Shown: piece after piece, positions 9,979 through 20,071 of the stretch
How the letters are laid out: the number at the start of each line of letters is the position of its first letter
Numbering within the stretch: position 1 is the first letter of the stretch
NCBI GenBank assembly: GCA_000697055.1
Contig: JNDT01002103.1
Span: forward strand, 1 to 22,383
Length of the DNA stretch: 22,383 nucleotides
Direction: 5' to 3'
Source: Saksenaea vasiformis B4078
Lineage: Eukaryota > Mucoromycota > Mucoromycetes > Mucorales > Saksenaeaceae
Program-made: the position numbers and the translations under genes
Notes under the pieces: generated by a model
What the model was told of the DNA's origin: nothing
Database searches by the model: none
What the model saw: the letters and a program-made list of their open reading frames with translations, nothing else

Positions 9979-11324
9979 ATACAAATCGAAGCTGACAGAG
10001 AGCATCTCAACACCTTGAATTCTATGAAAATCACTGATTTACCACTGTACTCCATGAAATGCAACAATCAACCCATCACAGTCCTACTAGACACTGGTGC
10101 TGGGTCGTCCTATATTTTCTCATGGTTAACCCAAGGATTACCTGCACAGAAAGTAATCAGACGAGAAGTGGAGACTGCAGGTAGACAAAAACTTGGCCTC
10201 AATGCAAAAGTAGAAATTGATCTGTATGTGACAAATGGTCTCTAACATCCGTGGGATGCCTATGTCCTAAATACCAAATTTGACCTTATCTTGGAACAAG
10301 ACTGGTTCAAACATATGAAGCCAGAACCAGATTGGAAATCAGACACCTGGAGAATTCATCGCAATGATTGTACCTTCATCCTGGAACTGACACAAAAATG
10401 AGCAACACTGCAACTCTCATACCTCATCTCTGATTGGCAGGTACAAAAGTTGCACACAAAGAAAGACATTGCAGAGACATACCTTCTGTATCTCGCAGAT
10501 AATAAGAATGAAACACAGGATGGATGCTTTGGCAAGCTAGTAAAGGAGTATGCCAATGTATTCAAAGAGACACTCCCTGGCCTACTGCCAATCCATGATG
10601 TGGAACATGTAATTGATACTGGAGATGCTGTGCCAATCAATCGCCTGCCATTTAAGATGAGCCCTCTTGAACTGGATGAACTAACAAACAACTGAAAGAG
10701 TTACTGGACCTCAGGTTAATTTGACCCAGCACTTCACCTTGGGGCGCCCCAGTGCTCTTCATTTGCAAGAAAGATGGGTCTATGCGCATGTGCATTGATT
10801 ACTGTGCTATTAATCAGGTGACACAGCAAAATATGCATCCTCTCTCCTGTATCAATGAGTGTCTACAGTGACTTGGTAGTGCGAAGTACTTCTCCAGTAT
10901 TGACTTGAAAAGTGGCTATTACCAGGTGCAAATCCAACTGAAAGACGTCCCAAAAACTGGTTTTAGCACGTGGTATGATTCCTACAAGTTCTTGGTACTC
11001 CCTTTCAGATTGACAAATGCACTCCCAACGTTTCAATGGCTGATGAACTCGATTCTGGGAGATTGCTTAGATAAATTTGCACTGGTATACCTCAATGACA
11101 TATTGATCTTTAGCAAGATGGCAGAGGAGCACAAGCAACATGTTTGAGCAGTACTAGACTGATTATGAAAAACTCAACTCTATGCAAACCTTAAAAAGTG
11201 TGAGTTTAACAAAGCTGAACTGGAATTTGTCAGATTCCATGTGTCAGCTGCAGGCATTCTCCCATTGGCATCAAAAATCAAGGTGGTACAAGATTGGCCA
11301 TGACCTATGAATGTCCAGGAAGTC
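9971..11324 (+). pseudogene. Ty3-C pol, protease and reverse transcriptase part
   Basis: Aspartic protease with a VLLDTGAGSSY motif (near 10082-10115), a linker, then RT with [20 protein letters not shown], a KDGSM block, SIDLKSGYYQVQI and LPFRLTNA. The RT catalytic motif reads YLND instead of YLDD: the Asp codon at 11094-11096 is AAT after CTC, as expected if a CpG spanning CTC-GAT became CA. Probable Arg-to-stop TGAs are at 10722, 10869, 11145, 11160, 11166 and 11301. A TAA at 10243-10245 stands where Ty3-A has Gln. A TGA near 10399 and a frame change near 10687 add to the damage. The frame runs into the solo LTR at 11325. Confidence 0.85.
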
Positions 11325-11572
11325 TGTCATATAGGTCATATATGAGGACATAGATCCACATCTAAATACTGGCATTATATCCAAAGTCAAGACCATCTCA
11401 GAAACACAGATCTACTGACCAGGGTCAAGATTACAATCTCCGAATGAATAGAACAATAATAAAGACAGATGTGTAAATACATGTAATCATCTTTACTTTA
11501 CATCCCAATAAAGAAAGAGTCTCAAAGGATTTCCTGTCTGTCAAGCTATCACTAAACAAACCGAAATCTACA
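11325..11572. repeat. Solo LTR (LTR-S) with 5-bp target duplication
   Basis: The 248-bp insertion begins TGTCATATAG and ends AATCTACA (TG...CA), flanked by AAGTC at 11320-11324 and 11573-11577. Excision with one duplication restores the Ty3-C frame (NVQEVHQFIG). Two AATAAA signals, at about 11457 and 11509, favour plus orientation. It resembles none of LTR-A, B or C apart from the TGTC start. The size and 5-bp duplication indicate a solo LTR left by recombination of a full element. Confidence 0.85.
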
Positions 11573-13588
11573 AAGTCCATCAATTCATTGGCCTAGGTTC
11601 ACATTATCAACGATTCATACAGGATTTCTCAGCAGTGGCAGTACCACTGATGGATTTGACAAGAGGCACTGGTACAAAACAGTGGCCAATCGACTGGACT
11701 CTGGCATGTCAGAAGGCATTCAAGGTACTCAAGAAGCTGACCAATGCACTAATACTACAACTACCAGATCCAGACAAACCATTTGTAATTGAAATGGATG
11801 CTTTCAATTTTGGTATAGGTACTGTACTGCTGCAGGACAGACCCGATGGTATATTGCACCCTGTAGCATTCAAATCAAAGAAACTGTCTCTGGCTGAACA
11901 GAATTACCCAGCTCAGGAATGGGAGTTATTGGGCATCCTGCACGCACTGCAGTCATGGCATTGCTTTATTGAAGGGCGTTCATACACTATTTACACTGAC
12001 CATCACCCTCTATGATACTTGTGCACATGAAAGAAACCAACCCCACAGCTGACCCAGTGGATGGCAGAACTAGAAATGTATGACCCTGACATTCAGTACA
12101 AGCCTGGCAAAGATAACCACATTCCCAACCTCCTTTCCCAATGTGATGGCATACAGGTAAAATCTTTGGAAGAGGATGCTGAACCACAGTACCTGTACAC
12201 AGCCTACGAAGTACCACAGGAGGACTGGCCAAAATTCTACACACACCCTCAAGAAGAATGGCCAAGTAACCTTGTTGACCTTTTACAGAAGCACCAAGAC
12301 AAGTTTGTGATCTGTGACCAGAAGGTATTGTGCAAGGTAAACACTGACAATGGCGCCAAGGAGTATGATATGCATTATATGCACGATGCACTGATTTGGT
12401 TGAAAAATTCCACAGTAGTTTTGGACATGCTGGCGAGACAACAGTATATGACTTGATACAGAAATAGTGGTGGTGGCCTGATATTCGTTTGGACATACAA
12501 GAATGGCTAAAGAAGTGCCTACAATGCCAACTGGCATCCAACACAGATTGGAATAAGCACCATGTCCCAATGTAACCTCTCAATGTCCTGGAGGCTTTTT
12601 CCCATTGGCACCTTGACTTTATCAGTGAACTTCCCACAACTGATAAAGGCAATCATTGAATCTTAGTTGCTGGTGACTATTTTACAAACTGGCCTGTTGC
12701 TCGTGCAGTCCCCGATGTCACAGGAGAGGCCATTGCTACATTCATCTATGAGGAAATTGTGATGTGTTTTGGTTGCCCAGATGAAATCATTACCAATTAC
12801 AGTGCAAATTTCATGTCTAAAGTTCTCACGCATTATGTTGGACTCCTCAAGCTTCACTACAAGTTCACTTCAGCTTTTCACCCCAGGACCAATGGCAAGT
12901 GTGAATGACTCAATGGAATCCTCAAGCCAATGATACACAAATATGTACATGGAGCTATCCACAAATGGAATAAATTTCTAGATACTGCTCTGTGGGCCTG
13001 TCACATTTACAAACATCGCACAATGGGGTTTAGCCCATTTTATTTGACATATGGCCATGAACTACATTTGCCCAGTGACTCATCAAGCCCCTTCATTGAT
13101 GGCTTGCTACCCAATGATCTCCAGATCACTGCCAATGATGGTCTAACCTATATTTGCAAACTCTGAGAGGCTCACCAATCTGCCAAGGAATGCACAGAAT
13201 GCATAAGCCAGAAAGACAAAGAACGTTGGGACGCAGTTATGACTCCCCAAACTTTTCAGACTGGCAATTATGTTTTACTATGACATGAAAACTGATTTGG
13301 TCTAAAATACAATTGGATGGGACTATACAAAGTAATCGAGACCAACCTGCATGTCAACATATACAAGATTGAATCTGCTGACAGCATGCCATATAACTCC
13401 TGGATATACACAGACTGATTGAAACATGCAAATGCTGATCCAATAACAGCAACGTGGTATCATCCCACCAGAGCCCACACACAAATGTGCCAAGAAATCA
13501 ACTCATCCACTTCAATACCTTTTCATGTCACTACCTTGGATTTTTCTCTGGTTGCTCAAGGATGATCAATAGTTTCAGGGGAGAGTAA
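11573..13588 (+). pseudogene. Ty3-C pol, RNase H and integrase part
   Basis: RNase H: VIEMDAFNFGIG to IYTDHHPL (about 11785-12012). Integrase follows with a decayed HHCC finger (near 12420-12535), a WHLDF first Asp (12615-12617), ITNYSANFMS where the second catalytic Asp is Asn (12795-12797, AAT after ACC), and the Glu of GKCE (12903-12905). Probable Arg-to-TGA stops are at 12013, 12028, 12906 and in LL*HEN near 13281. Exceptions to the Arg rule: TGA for Trp at 12658, TAA for Gln near 12572, and a TAG near 12470 at a residue I place as Arg. At least one frame change occurs between about 12340 and 12440. The frame peters out near 13500, short of the polypurine tract at 13576-13588. Confidence 0.83.
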
Positions 13589-13921
13589 TGTCACATTCGC
13601 CACTGAGCAAAATTCACTGAAGACAGATCCAGACGCCAAACCAAAACATGACAGCACTGACAATACTCACGCCACATTATTTTTAGACATTACATCATAG
13701 ACAGTGGTGCAACAATGCAGCGATCATCTTGTAGTTATTTTTATTATCTTTTAGCAGTAGCTGATCCAATTCTCAACAGTATAAATATCCCTTTGACTTA
13801 GACAAAATAAAGAGAAACTTATCCATTCATATTTTATACTTTTACCTGCTTACCTTTGATCCCCAGTGGGTTTGACCAGAGTGCATTACTGGAAGAAAAT
13901 CCAGATCAAGGCCATTTACGA
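13589..13921 (+). repeat. Ty3-C 3' LTR (LTR-C), 3' end missing
   Basis: Starts TGTCACATTC right after a polypurine tract (CAGGGGAGAGTAA). It holds a TATAAATA box near 13781 and AATAAA near 13806. Its last 70 bases (TTGATCCCCAGTGGGTTTGA) match the same part of LTR-A, so the families are related. It stops at TTACGA, abutting TGTCAGACC of LTR-B, without the terminal GACA seen in LTR-A. Confidence 0.78.
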
Positions 13922-14203
13922 TGTCAGACCCAGACTCTATCAGATGACATAAAATTGTTTTGCCAAAACTTTCCAAGAAGTTCTCGAAGTTGCACTCAGG
14001 TTCCAAGAAGTATGGATACTTCTCACAACTTCCATCCCATAGAATCTCACAGAATATTCAATGTATATAAATACTTAATATTGACATTCAATAAAAGATC
14101 ATCATCTGTTTATCTTATTTTTATTTCTTCTGTTTACGATTATCTTTGGTGATCTCTTACCAGCTTGATTGGACTTATAGCCAAAACAGTAGTTGTGTAC
14201 AGA
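13922..14203 (+). repeat. LTR-B copy 1, 3' end missing
   Basis: Begins TGTCAGACCC like LTR-B copy 2 (20072). From AAGATCATCATCTG to TTGTGTACAGA the two are nearly identical, while their U3 halves differ more. It lacks the last 18 bases present in copy 2 and runs straight into LTR-A unit 1. It holds TATATAAATA near 14064 and AATAAAAG near 14089. Confidence 0.8.
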
Positions 14204-14569
14204 TGTCGTGCACGCCAAGTTGTAGTCGCACAAGAACTTCTGTATAATTGGGCAAGGATCCCAAAACAGCAAACCATTGTCCTCTCAGCCTCTGCTCCAA
14301 AAAGAACATGTCTTCAAGGAACCTCTGCTTAGCAAATGATGGAGTGATGTATTCACTTCCATTCCATTTTTATATCTTCAACCGTTTTATAGATTACACA
14401 TAGTTTAGAGAAAAAATATAAATACCAACTTTCATGGTGACAATAAAGCATTATCATTTTTTGCTTCCATTCTTATTCTTTATTGTTCTCCTTGATCCCC
14501 AGTGGGTTTGACTGTTTCCCAGAAGACAACTCAGATCAAGACATATCTACCATTATGATACAGACACTC
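14204..14569 (+). repeat. LTR-A unit 1
   Basis: Begins TGTCGTGCACGCC. The 5' part shares ATTGGGCAAGG and CTGCTCC with the 3' LTR at 19729, but its 3' part shares variants (GGTGAC, CATTATC, GCTTCC) with unit 2. It ends GATACAGACACTC where unit 3 ends GTGACA. Confidence 0.85.
14417..14447 (+). promoter_or_regulatory. LTR-A TATA box and poly(A) signal
   Basis: TATAAATA at 14417-14424 and AATAAA at 14442-14447, only 17 bases apart. The same pair recurs at 14783/14808, 15149/15174 and in the 3' LTR at 19942. This is the usual U3/R promoter and R/U5 polyadenylation arrangement of an LTR. Confidence 0.65.
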
Positions 14570-14935
14570 TGTTGTGCGCGCCAAGTTGTAGTCACACAAG
14601 AACTTCTGTATAATCAGGCAAGGATTCCAAAACAGCAAGCCATTGTCCTCTCAGCCTCTGCTTCAAAAAGAACATGTCTTCAAGGAACCTCTGCTCAGCA
14701 AATGACGAAGTGATGTATTCACTTCCATTCCATTTTTATATCTTCAACCGTTTTATAGATTACACATAGTTTAGAGAAAAAATATAAATACCAACTTTCA
14801 TGGTGACAATAAAGCATTATCATTTTTTGCTTCCATTCTTATTCTTTATTGTTCTCCTTGATCCCCAGTGGGTTTGACTGTTTCCCAGAAGACAACTCAG
14901 ATCAAGACATATCTACCATTATGATACAGACACTC
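14570..14935 (+). repeat. LTR-A unit 2, exact 366-bp tandem copy
   Basis: Begins TGTTGTGCGCGCC. The unit repeats with a 366-bp period. Marker variants (AATCAGG, CTGCTTC, GGTGAC, CATTATC) differ from the 3' LTR throughout, so this unit is of a second LTR-A subtype. Confidence 0.9.
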
Positions 14936-15292
14936 TGTTGTGCGCGCCAAGTTGTAGTCACACAAGAACTTCTGTATAATCAGGCAAGGATTCCAAAACA
15001 GCAAGCCATTGTCCTCTCAGCCTCTGCTTCAAAAAGAACATATCTTCAAGGAACCTCTGCTCAGCAAATGATGAAGTGATGTATTTACTTCCATTTCATT
15101 TTTATATCTTCAACCGTTTTATAGATTACACATAGTTTAGAGAAAAAATATAAATACCAACTTTCATGGTAACAATAAAGCATCATCGTTTTTTACTCCC
15201 ATTCTTATTCTTTATTGTTCCCCTTGATCCCCAGTGGGTTTGACCATTTCCTGAAAGACAACTCAGATCAATACATATCCACCATTGTGACA
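14936..15292 (+). repeat. LTR-A unit 3, adjoining the internal region
   Basis: 5' half matches unit 2 almost base for base. The 3' half (GGTAAC, CATCATCG, ACTCCC, GTTCCCC, AATACAT) matches the 3' LTR instead. Ends GTGACA, followed by AT and the primer-binding site. Confidence 0.9.
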
Positions 15293-15294
15293 AT

Positions 15295-15312
15295 TGGTAG
15301 CTGATGATGGTT
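15295..15312 (+). other. Ty3-A primer-binding site
   Basis: TGGTAGCTGATGATGG starts two bases after the LTR; TGG is the complement of the tRNA CCA end. Ty3-B has TGGTAACTGATGA at the same place, so both may use the same tRNA, which I cannot identify. Confidence 0.6.
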
Positions 15313-16265
15313 AATCAAATGCATACTCAAGAAGATGAACAAATGATCAAGATCAAGGAATTGATCAAGTCACTGAAGATCGAAGATAATGAGTCTATAC
15401 TGACAAAAAGTATGGAGAATCAAGAGGCTTCGATGGCCTTAATGATCAAGACCATGGCTAAGGTACTAAAGGAGGTTATACAAGACAAACCTGCCCCCAA
15501 GACCTCAATGGCAAAGTTGTGCATCCGCGAACCAGAGAAATACAATGGTGAACGAGATGCAGCCATCATTGATGGATGGTTGCAGTCCATTGAATGATAT
15601 GCCAAGCTAGTGGATTTGGATTATGACCAGCGAGTGCAATATGCTGTTACCCTATTTAGAGAAAGAGCCAATGTATGGTGGTGAAGGTTGGAGAGACTAC
15701 AAGAAGAACCAATGACATGGCCAGGATTCAAATGCAGCCTGAACTCCAAGTTCTGACCTGCCTTCACTCTGCAAATGGCTTGTGATCAATTAGCAGAACT
15801 GAGACAGAAAGGCTCTGTGGAAACTTATGTTGATGCTTTCCAAAACATCCAATTGGAGTTACCAAACATGAAGCCCTGGATTGATTCATGCATGGTCTAC
15901 AAAAGGATGTACATGTTCACGTGCTCATGCGTGAACCAGGGTCTCTAAACAGTGCAATCTGCGCTGCTCTAGCCTACGACAGCAGCAAATGGGTTGGCCA
16001 CTGGACAACACCAAGTGTAGACTGCTGGGAAGACTCGTCAAACTCTCCCAATGTGGTCCCAATGGATCTTGATGCATTGTACAGGCCTCAAAAGAGACTC
16101 AACTCAAGCAACAGGCGACCAGATGGTGTGTGTTACTGGTGTAACAAGAAAGGCCATTTCTGTCAGGATTGCTGACTTCACTTGGCAATGATCCAGGATA
16201 TGATCAGAAAATTGGATGAAGAGCAGAAAAGAAACCACCAGAGTTTTCATGCAGCACAGCCGTGA
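15304..16265 (+). pseudogene. Ty3-A gag, inactivated
   Basis: Starts at ATG 15304, within the primer-binding region. An N-terminal Lys/Glu-rich part (KIKELIKSLKIED) is followed by a retrotransposon gag domain (YNGERDAAIIDGWLQSIE, then LFRERANVWW and CDQLAELRQ) and a CCHC knuckle at 16131-16172 (CX2CX4HX4C), in which Cys stands at one position where Arg is usual. TGA codons at 15595, 15682, 15754, 15882 and 16173 all fall where Arg fits. A one-base frame change lies near 15865. The final TGA (16263-16265) aligns with that of Ty3-C and is probably the natural stop. It packages the RNA into the virus-like particle in the cytoplasm; that role is from family knowledge. Confidence 0.85.
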
Positions 16266-19200
16266 TGGGAGGTCAGCTGTGCCTTATAGAAGAAAAATCC
16301 TCCCATGAGGTGAGTATTGAGCAATCGCCAGAATGTGAATCAAAAGTGATTAATAAAGATGTCTCTTTATTGTATATGTCTGTCCCTTCTGAAGAACTGT
16401 CAAAAAGCATCGAAAACGACCAGAAGCATCTGAATTCATTGAACTCTATTAAGTTGATGGATCTACCATTGTACACAGTGCAGTGTAACAGGAAAGAAGC
16501 CACGGCCTTACTGGACACAGGCGCTGGAACATCATACATTGCGCCCTGGTTGGCTGAAGGTTTATGATCACAACCAGTCCAAGGTCATGAAGTAGAAACT
16601 GCAGGAGGTCACAAATTTCCAATTCATACCAAGGTATCCATGGAACTTCGCCTGGCTGGTGGGCTCCATCAACAATGGGAAGCATTTGTACTTGATACCA
16701 AATTTGACCTGATACTGGGACAAGACTGGTTTAAGCACACCAAACCTGAACCAGACTGGGAACTAGATGTGTGGAAGATCTGCCATGAGGGAAAAACATA
16801 CAACCTATGGCCGAAGTATACACATGAGATTCCTGAACTCTCATACTTGATATCAGACAGACAATTTCAACAACTGAATCATGATAAGCAAACAGACGAT
16901 GTTTACCTTTTGTACCTGGCAGAAGATAAACCCAGACAAGTAGATTCATCATTCAATGACCTGATCAAAGAATATGCAGACGTATTCAGAGATACGTTGC
17001 CAGGGCTTCTGCTGGAATGTGAGGTAGAGTATGTCATCGATATGGGCAATGCAGCTTCCATCAACAGACCTCTGTTCAAGATGAGTCCAAAAGAACTGGA
17101 CGAATTACACAAGCAGCTGAAGGAACTGTTGGACCTTAAGCTGATCCAGCTGAGTATGTCACCATGGAGAGCGCCAGTACTGTTTGTACAGAAGAAAGAT
17201 GGCTCTATGCGCCTTTGTATTGACTATTGCGTGATTAACCAAGTGACACTCTGCAATTCGCATCTACTTCCTCGCATCAATGAGTGCCTCAAAAGGTTAG
17301 GCAGCGCCAAATACTTCACCAGTGTGGATCTGAAAAGTGGATATCATCAAGTTCGTATCCAACCAGATGATGTGCCCAAGATGGCGTTCAATACCTGTTA
17401 TGGTTCTTATGAGTTCTTAGTCTTACCCTTCAGGTTGACGAATGCACCTCCCACGTTTCAGCAGTTAATGAACTCTGTGCTTGGCGACTACTTGGACAAG
17501 TTTGTGCTGGTATATTTGGACGACATCCTTATATACAGTCGCACAGCAGAAGAACATAAACACCATGTCCGCTTGGTGCTGAAACGACTTTGGAATGTCA
17601 AGCTGTATGCCAACTTAAAGAAGTGCGACTTCAACAAACCTGAGTTGGAGTTTGTCAGTTTCCGCATATCTGCCAAGGGGATACTACCCTCTGCAAGCAA
17701 AGTTAAAGTGATACAAGAATGGCCACAGCCCACTAACATGCAAGAAGTATGGCAGTTTATTGGGTTAGGGTCACATTATCAGCGTTTCATCTGGGACTTT
17801 TCAACCATTGCAGCACCATTGACCAATCTTACCAAGGATACAGGGGCTAAACGCTGCCCCATTGTGTGGACAAAGGATTGTCAGGAGGCATTCGATGAAA
17901 TCAAGAAACGCATGACCAACGCTTCTGTTCTTCAACCACCTAACATGGATCGCCCATTTATTATTGAAACGGACGCATCTGATTATGGTGTAGGTGCTGT
18001 GTTATTGCAAGAAGACAAGAATGGAGTGCGTTCACTGGTAGCCTTCAAATCCAAGAAGCTGTCATCTGCGGAGAGAAATTATCCAGTGCAAGAATGGGAA
18101 CTTCTCAGGATTCTACATGCTCTACGATCTTGGAGGTGTTTTATTGAGGGAAGGTCTTATGTCATATACACTGATCACCACCCACTATGATACTTTCAAA
18201 TGCAAAAGAAACCTACACCCTGACTCACCTGATGGATTGCTGATCTCAAGATGTTTGACCTGGATATTCATTACAAACCAGGCAAAGACAACCACGTCCC
18301 TGATATACTCTCACACTGACAAGACCATTATACAGACCCAGAAGAAATGGAGCTCGAGCCCCTTTATGCTTATGCAGTCCAACTAGTACTGCACTCTGAT
18401 TGGCCCAAGTTTTACACTCACGAATGGGAAGACTGGCCAGAAGAGATTAAAGAACTGCTTGAGAAAAACGAAAAGCACTTTGTAGTCTGGGATGGCAAGG
18501 TTTTTCACAAGGTCAAGTTTGGTGATAAAGTTCAAGAAATTCACTATGCCCTCCTGGCTAGGCGCGCAGACTTGGTAAACTGTTTCCACAATGGTTTTGG
18601 TCATCCTGGGCAACTGACGATGTTCAATGTAATTTGCAAACGATGGTGGTAGCCAGACATGCAGTCAGACATCAAAGAATGGTTATCTCAATGTGCACAA
18701 TGTCAGCTAGCAGCAAGACCCAATCAAAACACGCATCACGCGCCAATGCAACCACTCAACATCCTGCCTGCATTCTTGCAGTGGCATTTAGACTTCATTG
18801 GTGAACTACCCACAACGCTTAATGGCAATCATTGGATCCTAATGGCTGTCGACTATGCTACAAATTGGCTGATTGTGCGTGCAGTTCCTGACGCAACTGG
18901 TGAGGCAATTGCTACGTTTTTATATGAAGAAATCGTGATGTGCTTCAGATGCCCCAATGAGATACTCACCAACCAAGGTGCCAATTTTATGTCCAAGGTA
19001 CTCGCCATGTATAATGCCAAGATTTGTACAAATCACAAATTCACCTTGGCTTTCCACCCGCAGACAAATGGCAAATGTGAACAGTTGAATGGCGTCTTCA
19101 AGAAAATGATCTGCAAGTATGTCAATGGTGCTATACATCGTTGGGACGATTATATCGAAACAGCACTCTGGGCATGTCGAATCAGAAAACATTGCACAAC

Positions 19201-19699
19201 AGGATTCAGCCCATTCTATTTAACCTATGGACGTGAACCTCGCCTACTGGGAGATCCCTTGTGACCCTTCATGGATATGACTATGGAGACAGCTCCCGAA
19301 ATCATTGCTGAAGATGGCCTGTCATATGTCCAGCAACTATGAGAAAACCATGATTTAGCCACTGATCGAACACACAAAACCAGCCAGCAGGACAAAGAAC
19401 GTTGGGATTTCATCATGGCACGTCAAGAATTTGAAGTGGACGATCATGTACTCTTATGACATGAGAACTACTTTGGACTCAAATACCAATGGATGGGCCC
19501 ATATCTGGTGACTGAAACAAACCTGCATGTTGACATTTACAAAATTGAATCTATGGATGACACCCCCTACAATTCCTGGATACACACTGACCAGCTTAAA
19601 CCTGCATATTCTGACAAATTCCAATCGACCTGGTACCACCCTGCGCAATCAAACACAGAACCTCACTTATTACTTATTGACTCCACGGTGGTTGATTGA
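16220..19699 (+). pseudogene. Ty3-A pol polyprotein, inactivated
   Basis: A single frame, -1 relative to gag, stays in register from 16220 to a TGA at 19697-19699 with no indel seen. Domains: aspartic protease (LLDTGAGTSY, Asp codon 16514), RT (SPWRAPVLFVQKKDGSMRL, SVDLKSGYHQV, LPFRLTNAPPTF, intact YLDD at 17513-17524), RNase H (IETDASDYGVGAVLL to IYTDHHPL), integrase HHCC finger (H 18587 and 18602, C 18692 and 18701), first Asp 18791, second position Asn instead of Asp (18971-18973), Glu 19079. In-frame TGAs at 16565, 18188, 18221, 18230, 18317, 19262, 19340 and 19457 fit Arg; TAG at 18650 stands where Ty3-C has Trp. Arg-to-Cys at 17228, 17396, 19112 and 19193 and Arg-to-Gln at 19082 also fit CpG decay. 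No chromodomain seen. Arg assignments rest on recalled family consensus and on Ty3-C. Confidence 0.9.
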
Positions 19700-19710
19700 G
19701 GATGACCAAC

Positions 19711-19728
19711 ATTTTTGGGAAGGGGTAA
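19711..19728 (+). other. Ty3-A polypurine tract
   Basis: GGGAAGGGGTAA directly before TGTCGTGC of the 3' LTR. Ty3-C has AGGGGAGAGTAA at the same place. It would prime plus-strand DNA synthesis. Confidence 0.75.
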
Positions 19729-20071
19729 TGTCGTGCGTGCCAAGTTGTAGTCACACAAGAACTTCTGTGTAATTGGGCAAGGATTCCAAAACAGCAAGCC
19801 ATTGTCCTCTCAGCCTCTGCTCCAAAAAGAACATGTCTTCAAGGAACCTCTGCTCAGCAAATGACGAAGTGATGTATTCACTTCCATTCCATTTTTATAT
19901 CTTCAACCGTTTTATAGATTACACATAGTTTAGAGAAAAAATATAAATACTAACTTTCATGGTAACAATAAAGCATCATCGTTTTTTACTCCCATTCTTA
20001 TTCTTTATTGTTCCCCTTGATTCCCAGTGGGTTTGACTGTTTCCTGGAAGAGAACTCAGATCAATACATAT
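19729..20071 (+). repeat. Ty3-A 3' LTR, last 14 bases missing
   Basis: Begins TGTCGTGCGTGCC and follows LTR-A up to AATACATAT. Unit 3 continues there with CCACCATTGTGACA, but here TGTCAGACC of LTR-B copy 2 begins. Confidence 0.88.

Larger units (their letters stand above)
5979..13921 (+). mobile_element. Ty3-C, an old Ty3/gypsy retrotransposon, 5' part missing, with nested insertions
   Basis: Pieces at 5979-6205, 9971-11324 and 11573-13588, plus the 3' LTR (13589-13921), align in order with gag end, protease, RT, RNase H and integrase of Ty3-A. Removing hAT-2 with one 8-bp duplication, and the solo LTR with one 5-bp duplication, rejoins the reading frame exactly at both sites. The gag and 5' LTR would lie left of the hAT-1 insertion, outside the window. 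Its 3' LTR is cut near its end by LTR-B at 13922. It is the most decayed of the three Ty3 elements and so probably the oldest. Confidence 0.85.
14204..20071 (+). mobile_element. Ty3-A, full-length but inactive Ty3/gypsy retrotransposon
   Basis: 5' LTR region (three tandem units, 14204-15292), primer-binding site at 15295, gag, pol in order PR-RT-RNase H-integrase, polypurine tract (19711-19728) and 3' LTR (19729-20071). Integrase after RNase H places it in the Ty3/gypsy superfamily. No chromodomain is visible after integrase. The two outer flanks show no 5-bp duplication because LTR-B copy 2 follows the 3' LTR directly. Confidence 0.9.

Noticed and set aside
11987..12652. 221-codon minus-strand open frame opposite Ty3-C integrase
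   Set aside because: Shadow of the plus-strand RNase H/integrase region, kept open in part because TGA/CpG decay on the plus strand does not create minus-strand stops in that frame.
14483..15079. Two near-identical 76-residue open frames starting at 14483 and 14849
   Set aside because: They lie inside tandem LTR-A units and span the LTR-LTR joint; the repetition comes from the 366-bp LTR period, not from a gene family.
19500..19728. Chromodomain at the Ty3-A integrase C-terminus
   Set aside because: The frame after the conserved YNSWIHTDQLKP stretch shows no chromodomain aromatic pattern before the polypurine tract.
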